Source: Polytrichum commune (Eukaryota > Streptophyta > Polytrichopsida > Polytrichales > Polytrichaceae). From it: a stretch of 64,000 nt of DNA. The DNA lies in NCBI GenBank assembly GCA_950295325.1, contig OX485805.1, positions 36,505,501-36,569,500 on the forward strand, in the 5' to 3' direction. Positions 53,749 through 64,000 of the stretch are shown here, piece by piece. Positions within the stretch are counted from its first letter, which is position 1, and every line of letters begins with the position of its first letter. The position numbers and the translations under genes were made by a program. The notes beneath the pieces are model-generated. The model was not told the origin of the DNA. It ran no database searches and saw nothing but the letters and a program-made list of their open reading frames with translations.

Positions 53749-56260
53749 ATGGCGTCCAACAAATCTCCAGTGGTTTCTACCAATGTGCAGCAGCATGTGC
53801 TGCCATGGACGACCGCCAAGCTTGTTCCTGAATTGCTCGACTACAATTTCCATGTAGTGGAGGATGAAGACATGATCAGGTGGTTGGGAAGAGAAACTTT
53901 TGTGCACACCTGCATCAATGGGCCTCTCGGTTGGCAAGACAAGGTACAATTACATCTTTTGATTCATGCACCTCCCTCTTCTCATAACATAAACCCATTT
54001 TGGCTAAAACAATTGATATAGGTTGTATGTGAGTTGTACATGCATTCCCTGCACTGAATTGGTGCGTTGTGTAGACAAGACAATTCCTACAGCATGTTCT
54101 GCAAATCTGTACATGCCATTCTAACACCAGGACATATGAATATTTATGTCCTTCACAGATGGGTTTTGGGTTTTTGACAACAACTCCATGTTATGCAGGT
54201 TTTGGGGGGGGGATGATGGGAAGTCACGCGTTTTTAGGAGCACTATGACCCATAACCGGAAACAATGCATTGCTCTTTACTTGGAGGAGGAGTACGAACA
54301 GCTGGTCCTCGAGTGTTCCTGGATTGCCCGTGCAAGAGTGAAGATGGCCAACAACAGGTACAGATTCATTTGCATACACTGTAAAGAATCACACAAAGAT
54401 AAGAACACTACGTCCTACCACAGGATGTTCCAACTGTGTAAGGTTTATGAAGGTACGAAGCCCCTGAAGATGTACCCAACTTGGGACAAAAGTGAACAGG
54501 GTGAGAAGCAACGTATTGGCTTGAAGTTCGGAAAACGTGACTCTCCACCAACTTCCAGTAGCCCATCACCGGCCACACGTCCACCACCTCTCAACCTTGA
54601 CGAGGAGGCAGCGTCCACCGATTGCCCTGATGTCGTATCTGCAGCGGAGACTTCTCCGCCTCAACGGATGTCCCGAAAACGTCCTCTTGTGGAGCGTGTC
54701 GCCGATCAGTGTGTTGCACCTCCAAGGAAGTATGTCACCAAGTCAATTGGCACTAAGGACAAGTCCACCCCTACAGGATCAACCACACCTCCACCCAGGA
54801 AGGTCCGCGCACCCAAGCCGCCTCTACAGCCCACCAGATTGTGTGTTCTGTCTGAAGAACAACCACATGCAGTGATTTCCCCCAGCGTGTCTAAGTCCCA
54901 GAGTGTGGACTTTGCTCCCAGTTCACCCACCTCCAATTCTCCCGTTCAGGCAGTGGACTTCAGGGTAGTCAAACACAGGGATGTGAGTCAGTCTGCCACA
55001 ACACCGCCCAGTACGAGGCAGGAGGTCGAACGCCAAGCATGGGCCGAGGCCAAGCGACTTTTTTTTCCAACAAATCAAAGTGCTAGTCCCCCACCTCATC
55101 AGCCCATCAATGGACTGTATATCCTCATTGCAGAAACTGATGACCAATGGGCGCCCAGAGAGCTCCTCAACGATCCTCACGAATGCATGCAATATCTGCA
55201 CGCGCAACTGGAGGATGGGACGATTGGCAAACGTATTGGGAATGCGTTCAGACAATGGTATCTGTATGGCAACCCCACGGTATGTCATTCACGTACTTCT
55301 GGAGCTTCATCCAGTTTATTTGTTGTGGTGCTTATTACGATTCCATTATATATAACATTCTGGTCATTGAATTACATATTTGTCATTGTGATTGACTGTG
55401 TTCTGGCCACATCGTTTCTACAGAGTACTCGCACACCTGAAGAACACACTGCTCTCGTAGAAAGGATGAAATCCCAGGTCAGGTGTTTCAAATCTAATTC
55501 GGACGTCCAGAGGTACGAAGAGCTTAAAGGCCTTAAGGACTACTTACATTACCATATTGCGTGTACTGAATACGAAACCCAGCTTGCAACCGCAGCTGTC
55601 ACCGTGGACGATATGCGTAGGAAGCATGTTGATGCTCAACTTTTGAAATTTGACCTTGCTGTGAAGGAGCGAGAGGAGGCACAGAAGTGGCATTGGTCCC
55701 CCGTCTTTCAAATTTTTAAGAAATGGCCACTCCCCAATTTTCCAGGTGCTCCCTGGGACCACACAGAGTCAGAATGGGTGGAATTATCGGCTGTTCTATT
55801 GGAGAACACAAAATCTGAGTCGCTGTCCCTTGAAACCCAATGTCCACATATCCTGAGAGCTTTGTTGTGTTTAGTTAGAACACTCGAAGGCAACAAACGC
55901 CCACTCGCACATCCCATCAAAGGATTGGGATTGCATTACATTCTTGAGCTTGCACGAAGCAAAGATTACTCTGTTGCTTTATGCGTGATTGTGCAGAGTC
56001 TACCGCATCAGGGTTGGTCTACATTCCCTGGAATACATGGGGCGCTGGACACTTTCAGCGAGCTTCATGCCGACACCGTTGCTTTGCTCGGCTACGACCC
56101 TTCCAATCAGGTAAGGGTGCTGGAAAAAATTCAAGCATTTCTAGGGAGGTTGGCACACAGGGCGGTAGCTGATATGGTGCGCATGCATCGTCACGAGCAG
56201 CTTGCTCAAATGTGGTTCAAGCCCGACACATCTGATCATATGAGGCAGAAATGCGAAGAT
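53749..56260 (+). CDS. MULE accessory gene, unknown function, multi-exon
   Basis: Exon 53749-53943 starts MASNKSPVVSTNVQQHVLPW. The next long exon, about 54199-55279, has RFICIHCKESHKDKNTTSYHRMF (possible Cys/His group), then a long Ser/Pro-rich linker (RMSRKRPLVERV), WAEAKRLFFPTNQ and DPHECMQYLHAQLEDG. Exon 55424-56260 is helical (TQLATAAVTVDDMRRKHVDAQ, GLGLHYILELARSKD, MVRMHRHEQLAQMW). The 55280-55423 intron joins in phase 0; the first junction does not, unless a small exon was missed or the G9 run at 54204-54212 carries an extra base. No family recognised. A DNA-binding partner of the transposase is possible. Confidence 0.6.
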
Positions 56261-56611
56261 GTAAGTTGACGCATCATTTGTCTAATGTTTGAGTAAATTG
56301 TTCTGCATTTGTGGTCTGCACTTATGTTCTGCACATGTGGTATGCACATGTCGTCTACTTGGTATTCTAAAATGTAGGACAGAACATCGTTTATGCACGT
56401 CATATGTGTTATGCACATGTGTTTTGCAAGTTAGGACATAACGGCTTTGTCAGTTGTCTTTTGCAAATGTGTTCTGCAGTGTAGGACATAACATCATTTA
56501 TGCAAGTCAGTTGTGTTCTGCTAATGTTTAGGGGGTATAGAGTTTTAGGATCATTTATGTTCTGCATTATCCTAAGTCTCTGATCATCCACTGTAATGTA
56601 TTGTCATGCAG

Positions 56612-58200
56612 GTTGTCTCTTCCTCCTTGACATTCCGCGAAGACATGGACATTGGGTCAGTTTTGGTGGGCGACCTCCACAAAAAAACAAGTGCTTGCAA
56701 ATGCGGGTTGCAGAGGTGCAAGACGGACTCATCCATTTGAGAAGGACGCAGCTACATCTATTCTATTGTGGGTTGGGTTTGGAAGAGCCAACCGACGACA
56801 TTACATCAGACGTGCCGTGTGTACGTTCGTTATTGGGTGAATTCCCTGCAGTGGATGCAGCCAGGCGGTCACCCACCTCGCTTGGATTCGTGGCCGACGT
56901 ACAAGAAGCGTTGAGTTTGGACAGCCTAGATGGTATTCCAATGCCATCGCAAACTGAAGGGATCAGCACACAAGATGGTGGTATGTTGCAGTTCAACGCC
57001 GGTCAATGTTCTCCTGCCCCCCTGGTATCCCATGCACCTCCACCTCCACTGTCCCCGCACGGGCTTCTTTGCAGCATGCATGCGAATAACCCATGTACAC
57101 CAACATCAATTCGTGAAGGACTAGGACAAGGTCCATGGTTCTCAAGAACCCCCTCCTTGACATTGCCACGTGAGTTGAAATTCAAGAACCATGTTCCAAT
57201 ACAGAGTTCAAAGGACATTAGCGGGTGTGGCACAGAGACTCCGCAACATGATGGAATGCCCACAGAGAGCGAAGCTGCATCTGAGGTTGTAGAACATCCT
57301 CGCGAGTCGCGTGACAAGTCTCCAGTGCATCCTACATATCTGGACGTATCGCTTGACGACGTCTTGGCAAAGACAACTCACAAGTCAGATGGACGGTATG
57401 AGTTCCTTCTTGTTATTTTTTGTCATTCACGAATGTGTTGTTATATTTTGGCGTGGGTTGAGTGGCTAACTCCTACAATTATGTCCTGCAGGTTGGAAGA
57501 ACTTGTGAACACTATCTGTACACAAGCAGGTGCGACCATGGTTCGGAGTTTTGATTTTCTGTATCATGGTGAATATTTAAATTTAGGCTGGACAGGTGAT
57601 GTGTTGCCTTTAACCCAGTTCTATGGGGAGTTGTCTAACCACCTGATGGACTGGATTCGAGCTTGGTTCAATCCCCAGATTGAGGACATCAAATGCTATG
57701 TGTGCAGTCCTTACCTAATTGGTCTGCTCACGTCGCATGTGCGTGGTGCCACGTCTAGTGGTGTAGAGGTCTACACAGAGTTTATTCGAGACAAGTACAC
57801 CACACTTCCAGCGTTGGAGGTAACAACGCTTATCGTGCCTTACACATGCGGGAAGCACTGGACTGTATACGCAGTAGGAGAGGAAGGTTTCTTTCATTTT
57901 GACTCATTGCCTGGATCGGGTCTCCATTCCGATCGGACAATACGCACTTCTCTTGCCAAGCTGTGGGCAGCGAGGACTACCTGTTCAGAGAATTCTGACA
58001 GATGGTTGCAAGCACAGTCCCCGCATGCGTGGATTCAACCATCCGTACCACAGCAAAATTCTGGGTGGGCGTGTGGTTTCTATGTCTTGAAGAACATCAT
58101 GGAGTTTGCAAAGGCCATGAGACATAGACCCCATTCGTTGGGTGAGGTTAGTGATAAACTCAAACAATTAGGTTTGTCCAAATATAGAATGCGCAACTGA
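56612..58200 (+). CDS. ULP1-type (C48) cysteine protease-like gene of the MULE
   Basis: The frame reads GCLFLLDIPRRHGHWVSF and later TTLIVPYTCGKHWTVYAVGEEGFFHFDSLPG and PSVPQQNSGWACGFYVLKNIMEF. GKHW (His), FDS (Asp), QQNSGWACG (Gln and Cys) are the catalytic residues of ULP1/SENP-type peptidases, which remove SUMO. The 300-residue N-terminal part is Ser/Pro-rich. A likely intron lies at 57399-57492 (GTATGA...TGCAG). The upstream junction from 56260 is out of phase by one base, so this is a separate gene or an upstream exon is missed. An alternative 3' end may splice from GAG|GTTAGT near 58147 to 58270. Confidence 0.8.
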
Positions 58201-58269
58201 ATGACATTAGTCACCAAGTAATACGAGTGTTATTCTGGTATAATATTGATAAACGATGATCTGTTGCAG

Positions 58270-58470
58270 GGATTTCAGCTACATTACAGTCGGAGCAATG
58301 CGATACAAACAAGGACAATCATTTGTGATGCGTTAACTCGTGTCATTGAAGCTGGAACTCGTGGACATACTGACTGGAACGTTACGGTCGTGATGGCGAC
58401 AAACGAAGAACACTCCACGGATGCAAAGAAACGGTGCAGACAGAGCCATAGAAGGAACAAGATGATATAG
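58270..58470 (+). CDS. Possible alternative last exon of the ULP1 gene
   Basis: After a TGTTGCAG acceptor: GFQLHYSRSNAIQTRTIICD... ending KKRCRQSHRRNKMI. It would follow HSLGE if the donor near 58147 is used. Basic C-terminus; could serve nuclear targeting. Low certainty. Confidence 0.35.
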   Translation, partial: GFQLHYSRSNAIQTRTIICDALTRVIEAGTRGHTDWNVTVVMATNEEHSTDAKKRCRQSHRRNKMI

Positions 58471-59009
58471 GTTGAAGGTTGTATGTTTTCTGCTGTAGAT
58501 AAGTTCAGGATGTACAGAATGTACATATAGAAATTTTGGCGTCGTCCAGGGTAGTTTTTACGAAGACATTACATGTTTTCATGTCATATGAAATGCATTC
58601 ACGTGCATTCAGATTTATAAAGTTCTTTATGAACAATCTTTTGTATCATTCAACATGTGGGTCAGTATGAGGTCACTGTGGAACATTGAATGCCTATGTT
58701 TGATTTGATATAGCTTGAATGACACATATATTATGTTATTCATGTTAAACTTGCCAGTAGAGTCTGCAGAGATACATAAAGAACACCACATGAAAACGAA
58801 GTATAGTTTATACTGGACTACGCTGAAAGACACTGATGTCACTGCTAAGTTTAGCAGTAATTGATGTGAACAGTTAATGTGTGGCATTATTTATGATGTT
58901 CCTTGCAGGATGTTGGAGTTCAAAATTGGAGAACGCAACATATCATTTTATTTAGTACGTGAAGTACATCAGATAGATACATAATGTCTGAAGGACATGA
59001 TAACAGTTA
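58471..59009. other. Spacer between the convergent MULE genes
   Basis: AT-rich, no supported frame. It holds the 3' regions of the convergent ULP1 and transposase genes. Confidence 0.5.
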
Positions 59010-62000
59010 CTATGTAATTTGCAGAGATAGTTTCTTCCTTCGCGTCAGAATCTCCAAGAAACTTCTATGGCGCTTGAGGGAGTTGTCACCTGTTCTTTCA
59101 GGAAACGAATTGGTGGTCGGGGACACTTGCATTGTGGCGACCCCCCGAGCAAGCAGCCGGGTTTGTTTTCCCCGTATGTGTTTCAAGTCTGCAAGTAAGT
59201 ATTCATCAGCCGTCTTTGTGAGGTCCGTGTATATGTCGTGTGCCTTAGTCCTTGGCCCAGATTGCGACAGTTGCTCCTGTGATACGCATATTGGGTTTCC
59301 GGCTTCTCCCAACTGCACTTCCCCATGCCGTCTTCCAATGTCACCTGGATCCTGAGATTCAATTAGGATTGGGTCTGTAGACCCACCGGTTCCGTGTCCT
59401 TCATCGTCACTAATATGAATAACAACGTCCTGCAGGTCAGCGATGATGGACGTAACGGGGGGTTGGGTGGACCTCAACTCCAGATGAGCATGTTCTTCAG
59501 CAGGTTTGGAAAAGCACTGCGACAACAGAGTTTCACGGTCTATGCCGTGTTTGGTGCCAGCTTTACGGAAGATGACACCGTCCTCGACATCCGGGTGGAG
59601 CATCTTGAAGACCTTCACTGTGTGTTTGCATATCATGCCTTCTCTTGCAACAGGACAATCACATTGTGCCCACTCAGAGTCAGGAGAGTGAATGGTCCAC
59701 ACCTTTGGACGGTTGTTAATGGATCCCACATAAGCAACATCATCATCCAAGCAAATGAGAACGTTTGTATCAGGTATTGCATTGGCCCTAATGATCGCTG
59801 TTACAACAATATCTTCTTGTTTTGTGTTCCGTATAAACCCAAAAGCTTTGCATTGCACACCGTACCAGTAGTGTGTTAGAACGTCTCCCATGAGATGATA
59901 TATTAGCCAATCCATGCGCCTGCCAACAAATCTCTCCTTTGAGGAATTTAGAATACTTTTCAAATTCGAGTGATATGATTCAATTGCAGCATTGGTGTTT
60001 TGACCAGCATGAGGAATGCGACGCGCTCCAACACACCACATTGCTGTTTTGGACCTCCAAGAGTCATTCATGTACTTCATGAAGGCCACAGCTTGCGGCC
60101 TGGTGTTTGTTATTATGTCGAGTTGTCGGACTGCCCATATGACAGGGTCATCATCAACAACGCATCCCTTACCGTACATTATGTCTCCGAGCATCTGAAG
60201 GACAGTGGCCCTCTCTGTAGCCGCAGATATCTTCTTCACTGCGTTCTCCGCCCAAGACTTCCGGACATGCCATAGACATAAGAGTATCTTGGCATCTGGC
60301 CATACAATGCTGTCCACAAAGAACACAAATGCAACCCATGTAATTGGCATAAAACGTATGTAATACACATATGTGACAAGTGACGTATGCAAGAAGGATT
60401 GCACACAATGAATACCTCAAGGTGTTGATTTCTGCTTGTGCATTGTCGACAATGATGGAAGAAGGAGACCAATCTGTCTTGAGGCTGTGAACTCGCTGGT
60501 GAAGGGCGTGAAGGACAGGGTGCAAATCTTGTTCGCGAGTGCGGGATATCACAAAGAACGCAACAGGTATGCCATTTCTCCATTCATCAAATGCCATTAT
60601 TGTGTATAGGGGATACTGCATCTCCCGGCACGTAACATCAATAACATGATCCGAAGACATTCATGACATGAAAAAACATCAAATGACATGAAATATTCTT
60701 GAAGGACACTGAGTTGTGACTTACCCTAGTTTGGCTTGTCCCAAAGGTAGCATCAATAGACAAAGCACTTCTGTGTCCAAATTTGATCATGATTTGCAGC
60801 TGCCACTCAGACTGGACACCAAGAGTGAAAGGGGAGTCATTTTGTACTTGTGAATTGATGTCGAGCATCGAGTGTTCTTGATAATAGAACACATTTTCAG
60901 GGTTTTCCATGACCCACATACGAACACTGACTGGGTCAGATGGGTGTTTCTCCCACAGCTCCTCTGCCCGCTTCCGACAGATGTTCCTCACATCCACCGG
61001 CAATAAAAAAATATCGCGAGTGACAACACCGTTGGCAATGGCCAGCTCTCGCACCTCTTTTGTGTGTTGTTGCATGATTTGAGCGGGCGAGAGACCAAAG
61101 GCATGCATTTGCGCTATTTTCATTTTCAGTTCTTCTGAAAGTCCAGCCCCTAATGCGTACCTAGTCCCTTGCACCATTGTGCCGTGGCACAACTCACCTT
61201 GGGTATTCAAGTGTTCAGTGTTCTCATATATCAAGATACACAACGAACCATCAAGGTATGGTTTCTTTGCAACAAACGCCCGTTGACAACCACGCTTGAT
61301 TGAGTTTCCCGCCAACGTTTTTCCTATGCGCTTCACCTTTGCCACAACTGCTTTGTTCACTGGAAAAGAGTCATACTCAGGTACGACCTTCTTACCTTGT
61401 TTTTTCTTGTGGATATGAAAATTATTCTTCCTTTTCCTCTGTGTGCATTTCAGTAGTGCTTGCATGTCCTGCGGCACAATTCCTGTCTTGTCTTCAGGCC
61501 CAAAGTTGCATCTGTGCGTGATAGGCCCAATGAGTACGACAAGGAAATGCATCAGTGGTGATTATTTTGTACACAATGAAGGTGAGTAATATTCATACTT
61601 GTAGTAAATGTTGCTTTGAATCGTATGTGCATGATATTTGATGTTTTTAAACCATATCAAAACAATGTACTGAATTATGTAATGAACACAGACACTGCAG
61701 TTTTTGATTGGGGTAGCAGATGTGAGTGCCATAAACCCTATACCTGATTTCCTATTTGCCTAAAGGAATGACAACAACCTGAAGGACATGGATTATCATG
61801 TGAGTTCAATATTGGGAGTGACAAACCTCACAATGAAGGTGAGTAATATTCATACTTGTAGGAAATGTTGCTTTGAATCATAAGTGCATGATATTTGATC
61901 TTTTTAAAACCCAAGACAACAGTGTACAGAATTACAATATGTAACTAAGCACATACACTGCATTGTTTAATAGGAGTAACACATGTGACTGTAGTAAACC

Positions 62001-62442
62001 CTAACCCTGATTTTCTATTCCACTAAAGGAATGACAACAATCTGAAGGACATGGATTATCATGTGAGGTCAATATTGGGAGTGACAAACCTCACAAGCAA
62101 AGCCGGATTGTTTGCACGCGGTTTCCTCAATGAATTAGGCCCATTAACCCTTATGGTTTCTTTGGTGAATTTGCAGGGATATAGAGGATGGTGTTGCTCT
62201 CCTTGTATGAAATCGTCAAGTCTATCCCAGAATATCACTGCCACCTTGGACGTCTTGTATTTTCCCTTCCCATTTGTCACCTGATCTGTCCAAACCAAGT
62301 CTTGCATGCAAAATTCACCAAGCGGAGGTTTTTGAACTCTACTTCTCAACTCCTTGATTAGGTCAGCCTGATTGGCGTGAAATGCAACAGGGTCAATTTC
62401 AATGGAATGCTGATCTGGTGAAGGAAGTCCAGCATCTGCCAT
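59010..62442 (-). CDS. MULE transposase (Mutator superfamily), four exons
   Basis: Exons 62442-62090, 61511-60725, 60615-60416 and 60309-59010 have GT-AG borders and all phases close, giving 879 residues. The N-terminus (MADAGLPSPDQHSIEI) leads to a Cys/His DNA-binding region (CKFTKETIRVNGPNS...CNFGPEDKTG). Catalytic motifs: SIDATFGTSQTR (first Asp, exon 2), SIIVDNAQAEI (second Asp, exon 3), LLCLWHVRKSW (C/H box) and NTNAAIESYHSNLK (catalytic Glu, exon 4). The SWIM finger is CDCPVAREGMICKHTVKVF. A C-terminal Ser/Asp-rich tail follows. No stop or frameshift was found. Confidence 0.9.
61565..62090 (-). repeat. Tandem duplication inside the first transposase intron
   Basis: Two units of about 260 bp (about 61565-61830 and 61831-62090) share ATGAAGGTGAGTAATATTCATACTTGTAG, GTGCATGATATTTGAT, GAATGACAACAA and GGACATGGATTATCATGTGAG...GTGACAAACCTCACAA. 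The second unit includes the exon 1 donor, so the duplication also copied the splice donor. Confidence 0.8.
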
Positions 62443-63031
62443 TGCACAAAGATGATTTCTTGAAAGGCCAGGTCATCCGTTTGGGCCTTCACTACATGAG
62501 GTGTGGAGATAGGAAAGGAAATTGCTGATTTTCACAAACCCTAAACTATGTGGCCGTGATCCCTACCCTAAATCACTTGTTGAGGAGGCACCCTGTCTAT
62601 ATGAGCATCATAATGTCGGAGGTGGCGAATGAGGTGGCTGTGAATACGCCTCAAAATGCTAAACATGCAACAAGAAGAAGCTCATCAAGCATCAAAAAGA
62701 CACTGACTGTAGTGTTCTCTAAGAAATCATGCCACCGGTCCACACAGCATGAGGGGAGGAAAAAAACCAGAAAAGACATGAAATGACAACGTGGTCTCAT
62801 TATAAAGCAGATCTTAGATCCGGAAAATTAGGAATGACATGATCTGAAGTACATGCTTGGAATGACATGATTTGGATTCTAGTATGAATGACACGGGCCT
62901 TGAGTAACAAGCGTGTTGTGATTGGATGTCGCAGGTGTTGCGGTCTTTCTGTCGTCCACTTGGATGGAGGTGAACGAAACTGTTGTGGATGTTTGTGGCT
63001 GACGTCAGCAAACGGGCAGGGGAATATCTTC
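62443..63031. other. MULE right subterminal region
   Basis: No supported gene; the overlapping frames at 62550 and 62814 are composition artefacts. Presumably holds the transposase promoter. CCCTAAAC words near 62540 and 62565 resemble telo-boxes on the transposase strand. Confidence 0.5.
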
Positions 63032-63102
63032 GCGGCTGGGCAGTTTCGGAGCTGTCAGAGCGCCCCCTACAAACGCTCGTAGGGGGTAGGATATCGTCTG
63101 CC
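63032..63102. repeat. Right terminal inverted repeat of the MULE
   Basis: Inverted partner of 52356-52425, followed by ATAAGATA. Confidence 0.9.
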
Positions 63103-63110
63103 ATAAGATA

Positions 63111-64000
63111 GGCTGGAAACTGAGACGGGAGGTGGAAGACCACATGTTTACAGACAAGTCTACCCAATGAAAGAAGGGCCAAGCTTCTAGAAGGAAGGCA
63201 CATGTCAAAGGCCATTTCATTTTTTTTTCCAAAAGCGAGGTGTGTGGCCCTCCCAAGCGACGTATTTGCAAGTCGAAGGGGTGGCATGTTGACACCTTCC
63301 GGTTTTCTTTTCTTAAATTGGGGTATGTTTTGTAAATCGGTAATTTCTAAAATGATCGGTAATTTCCTTGCAGTCTTGAACTTCAACCGGTTATTTCTCA
63401 AATTCAACCGGTTCATCTATAACTAACTGCTGGTTCTCCCCAATCATAGTATAAGACGGGTATGTGGTCACACTAGGGGAACTTGCAGCTCCACAAGATA
63501 AGGTGGACGGGTCTTAAATGGTTACTTCTTCTCCGACTAGTTCAACAGATGTCACCTAATCTCAATTGAATTATAATGTCTGGATGATCCATAAAGTTTC
63601 CTTTCATTGTGGTCAACTAAACCTTGATGATGCATTGTTGCTTGAGGTGTTTGCCAATGATTTTATTTTAGCTTATTTGAGAGTGTGTCATATGAATATT
63701 TCTTTGTGTTGGTCTTTCAAATTCCTAATTTTTAGGTTCATACAATTGTCCAAATTGAGGAATAGCCAAGGAGTTGGTCATGGGAGCAAATTTTGATGAC
63801 TTACTTCGTAACACTAAGAACAAATTTCTAATATGATCAATCACAGTAATAAATTACATATTCTGCTTCATTTTGGAGTACAGTATAATATACAAACATG
63901 AATCTCTCAAAAGAATAAATGGAACATTCTCATAATGATCCTCCAAAAGGGGACAAAAAATCCATGTCTTGAGTTCAAATAAACTCTTTGTCGATACATT
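63111..64000. other. Right flank, nothing recognised
   Basis: AT-rich. Repeated ACCGGTT words near 63370-63415 are the only pattern seen. The longest frames cross the MULE boundary or lack coding character. Confidence 0.5.

Larger units (their letters stand above)
52356..63102. mobile_element. Complete MULE with ULP1 protease gene (10.7 kb)
   Basis: The ends are inverted repeats of about 65 bp, some 90% alike by eye: left GGGTAGACGATATCATACCC, right (reverse) GGCAGACGATATCCTACCCC, both continuing CTACGAGCGTTTGTAGGGGG and TGACAGCTCCGAAACTGCCC. ATAAGATA stands outside both ends (52348-52355, 63103-63110), an 8-9 bp target duplication as expected for Mutator-like elements. Inside are a plus-strand gene of unknown role, an ULP1-type protease and a minus-strand transposase. 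ULP1-bearing MULEs are known in plants. The transposase frame is intact, so the element may be autonomous. Confidence 0.92.

Noticed and set aside
62814-63416. Minus-strand 200-codon frame at the right MULE boundary
   Set aside because: It crosses the inverted end and the target duplication of the MULE and has no domain or coding bias; a chance frame.
1-64000. tRNA, rRNA or other structured RNA genes
   Set aside because: The only tRNA-like match is the 12-15 base primer-binding site of the L1 elements; no cloverleaf was found by eye.

Overview
The window looks like transposon-dense nuclear DNA of a plant-lineage eukaryote (a streptophyte; which one I cannot say). The signs are GT-AG introns of 70-150 bases, short TTTAGGG telomere-type runs and telo-boxes, Ty3/gypsy chromovirus-type LTR elements primed by initiator-Met tRNA, and a Mutator-like element (MULE) carrying an ULP1 protease gene. 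I see no single-copy host gene, tRNA or rRNA. Nearly everything is mobile or repetitive, and most of it is nested.

Nesting order from outside in. (1) An unfamiliar transposon family, here called T. Copy T-A holds a divergent small gene (5046-5801, minus), ORF1 (6214-6642, plus) and a SWIM-type MULE-like transposase running plus from 7085 to 50822. (2) The T-A transposase is split by two insertions of an LTR family, L2: L2-c at 8892-46623 (TSD GTCTG) and L2-b at 47885-50201 (TSD GTGGT). Removing both plus one intron leaves an open frame of exactly 1191 codons. (3) L2-c is itself opened by a large insertion, E (about 8965-45508), with inverted ends ACACTATATTCG. E carries an FCP1-type phosphatase-like gene and a DUF7869-like pseudogene. 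(4) Inside E sits a second T copy, T-B (about 12480-43402): a decayed transposase (minus, 24159-13239), ORF1 (minus) and a divergent plus-strand gene (25637-41861) joining a basic/acidic N-terminus, a ParB-like motif and a permuted DNA-methyltransferase-like C-terminus. (5) T-B holds two chromovirus-type elements (L1: 14182-20490 plus, 29218-36499 minus), a solo L1 LTR (20498-21470), and 234-bp satellite arrays whose every unit carries a GC hairpin followed by a T tract.

Left part (1-5000): a roughly 157-bp tandem array (R1) interrupted by a solo L1 LTR (1403-2323, TSD TCAGA) and L2-a (2762-4369, TSD GAGAC). Right part (52356-63102): a complete, possibly autonomous 10.7-kb MULE with about 65-bp inverted ends, a plus-strand multi-exon gene of unknown role, an ULP1-type protease gene and a minus-strand transposase whose four exons close in frame (879 residues). 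The last 900 bases show nothing recognisable.

The most unusual object is T: a transposase module transcribed divergently from a ParB/methyltransferase-like gene, with hairpin satellites in the long intron of that gene.
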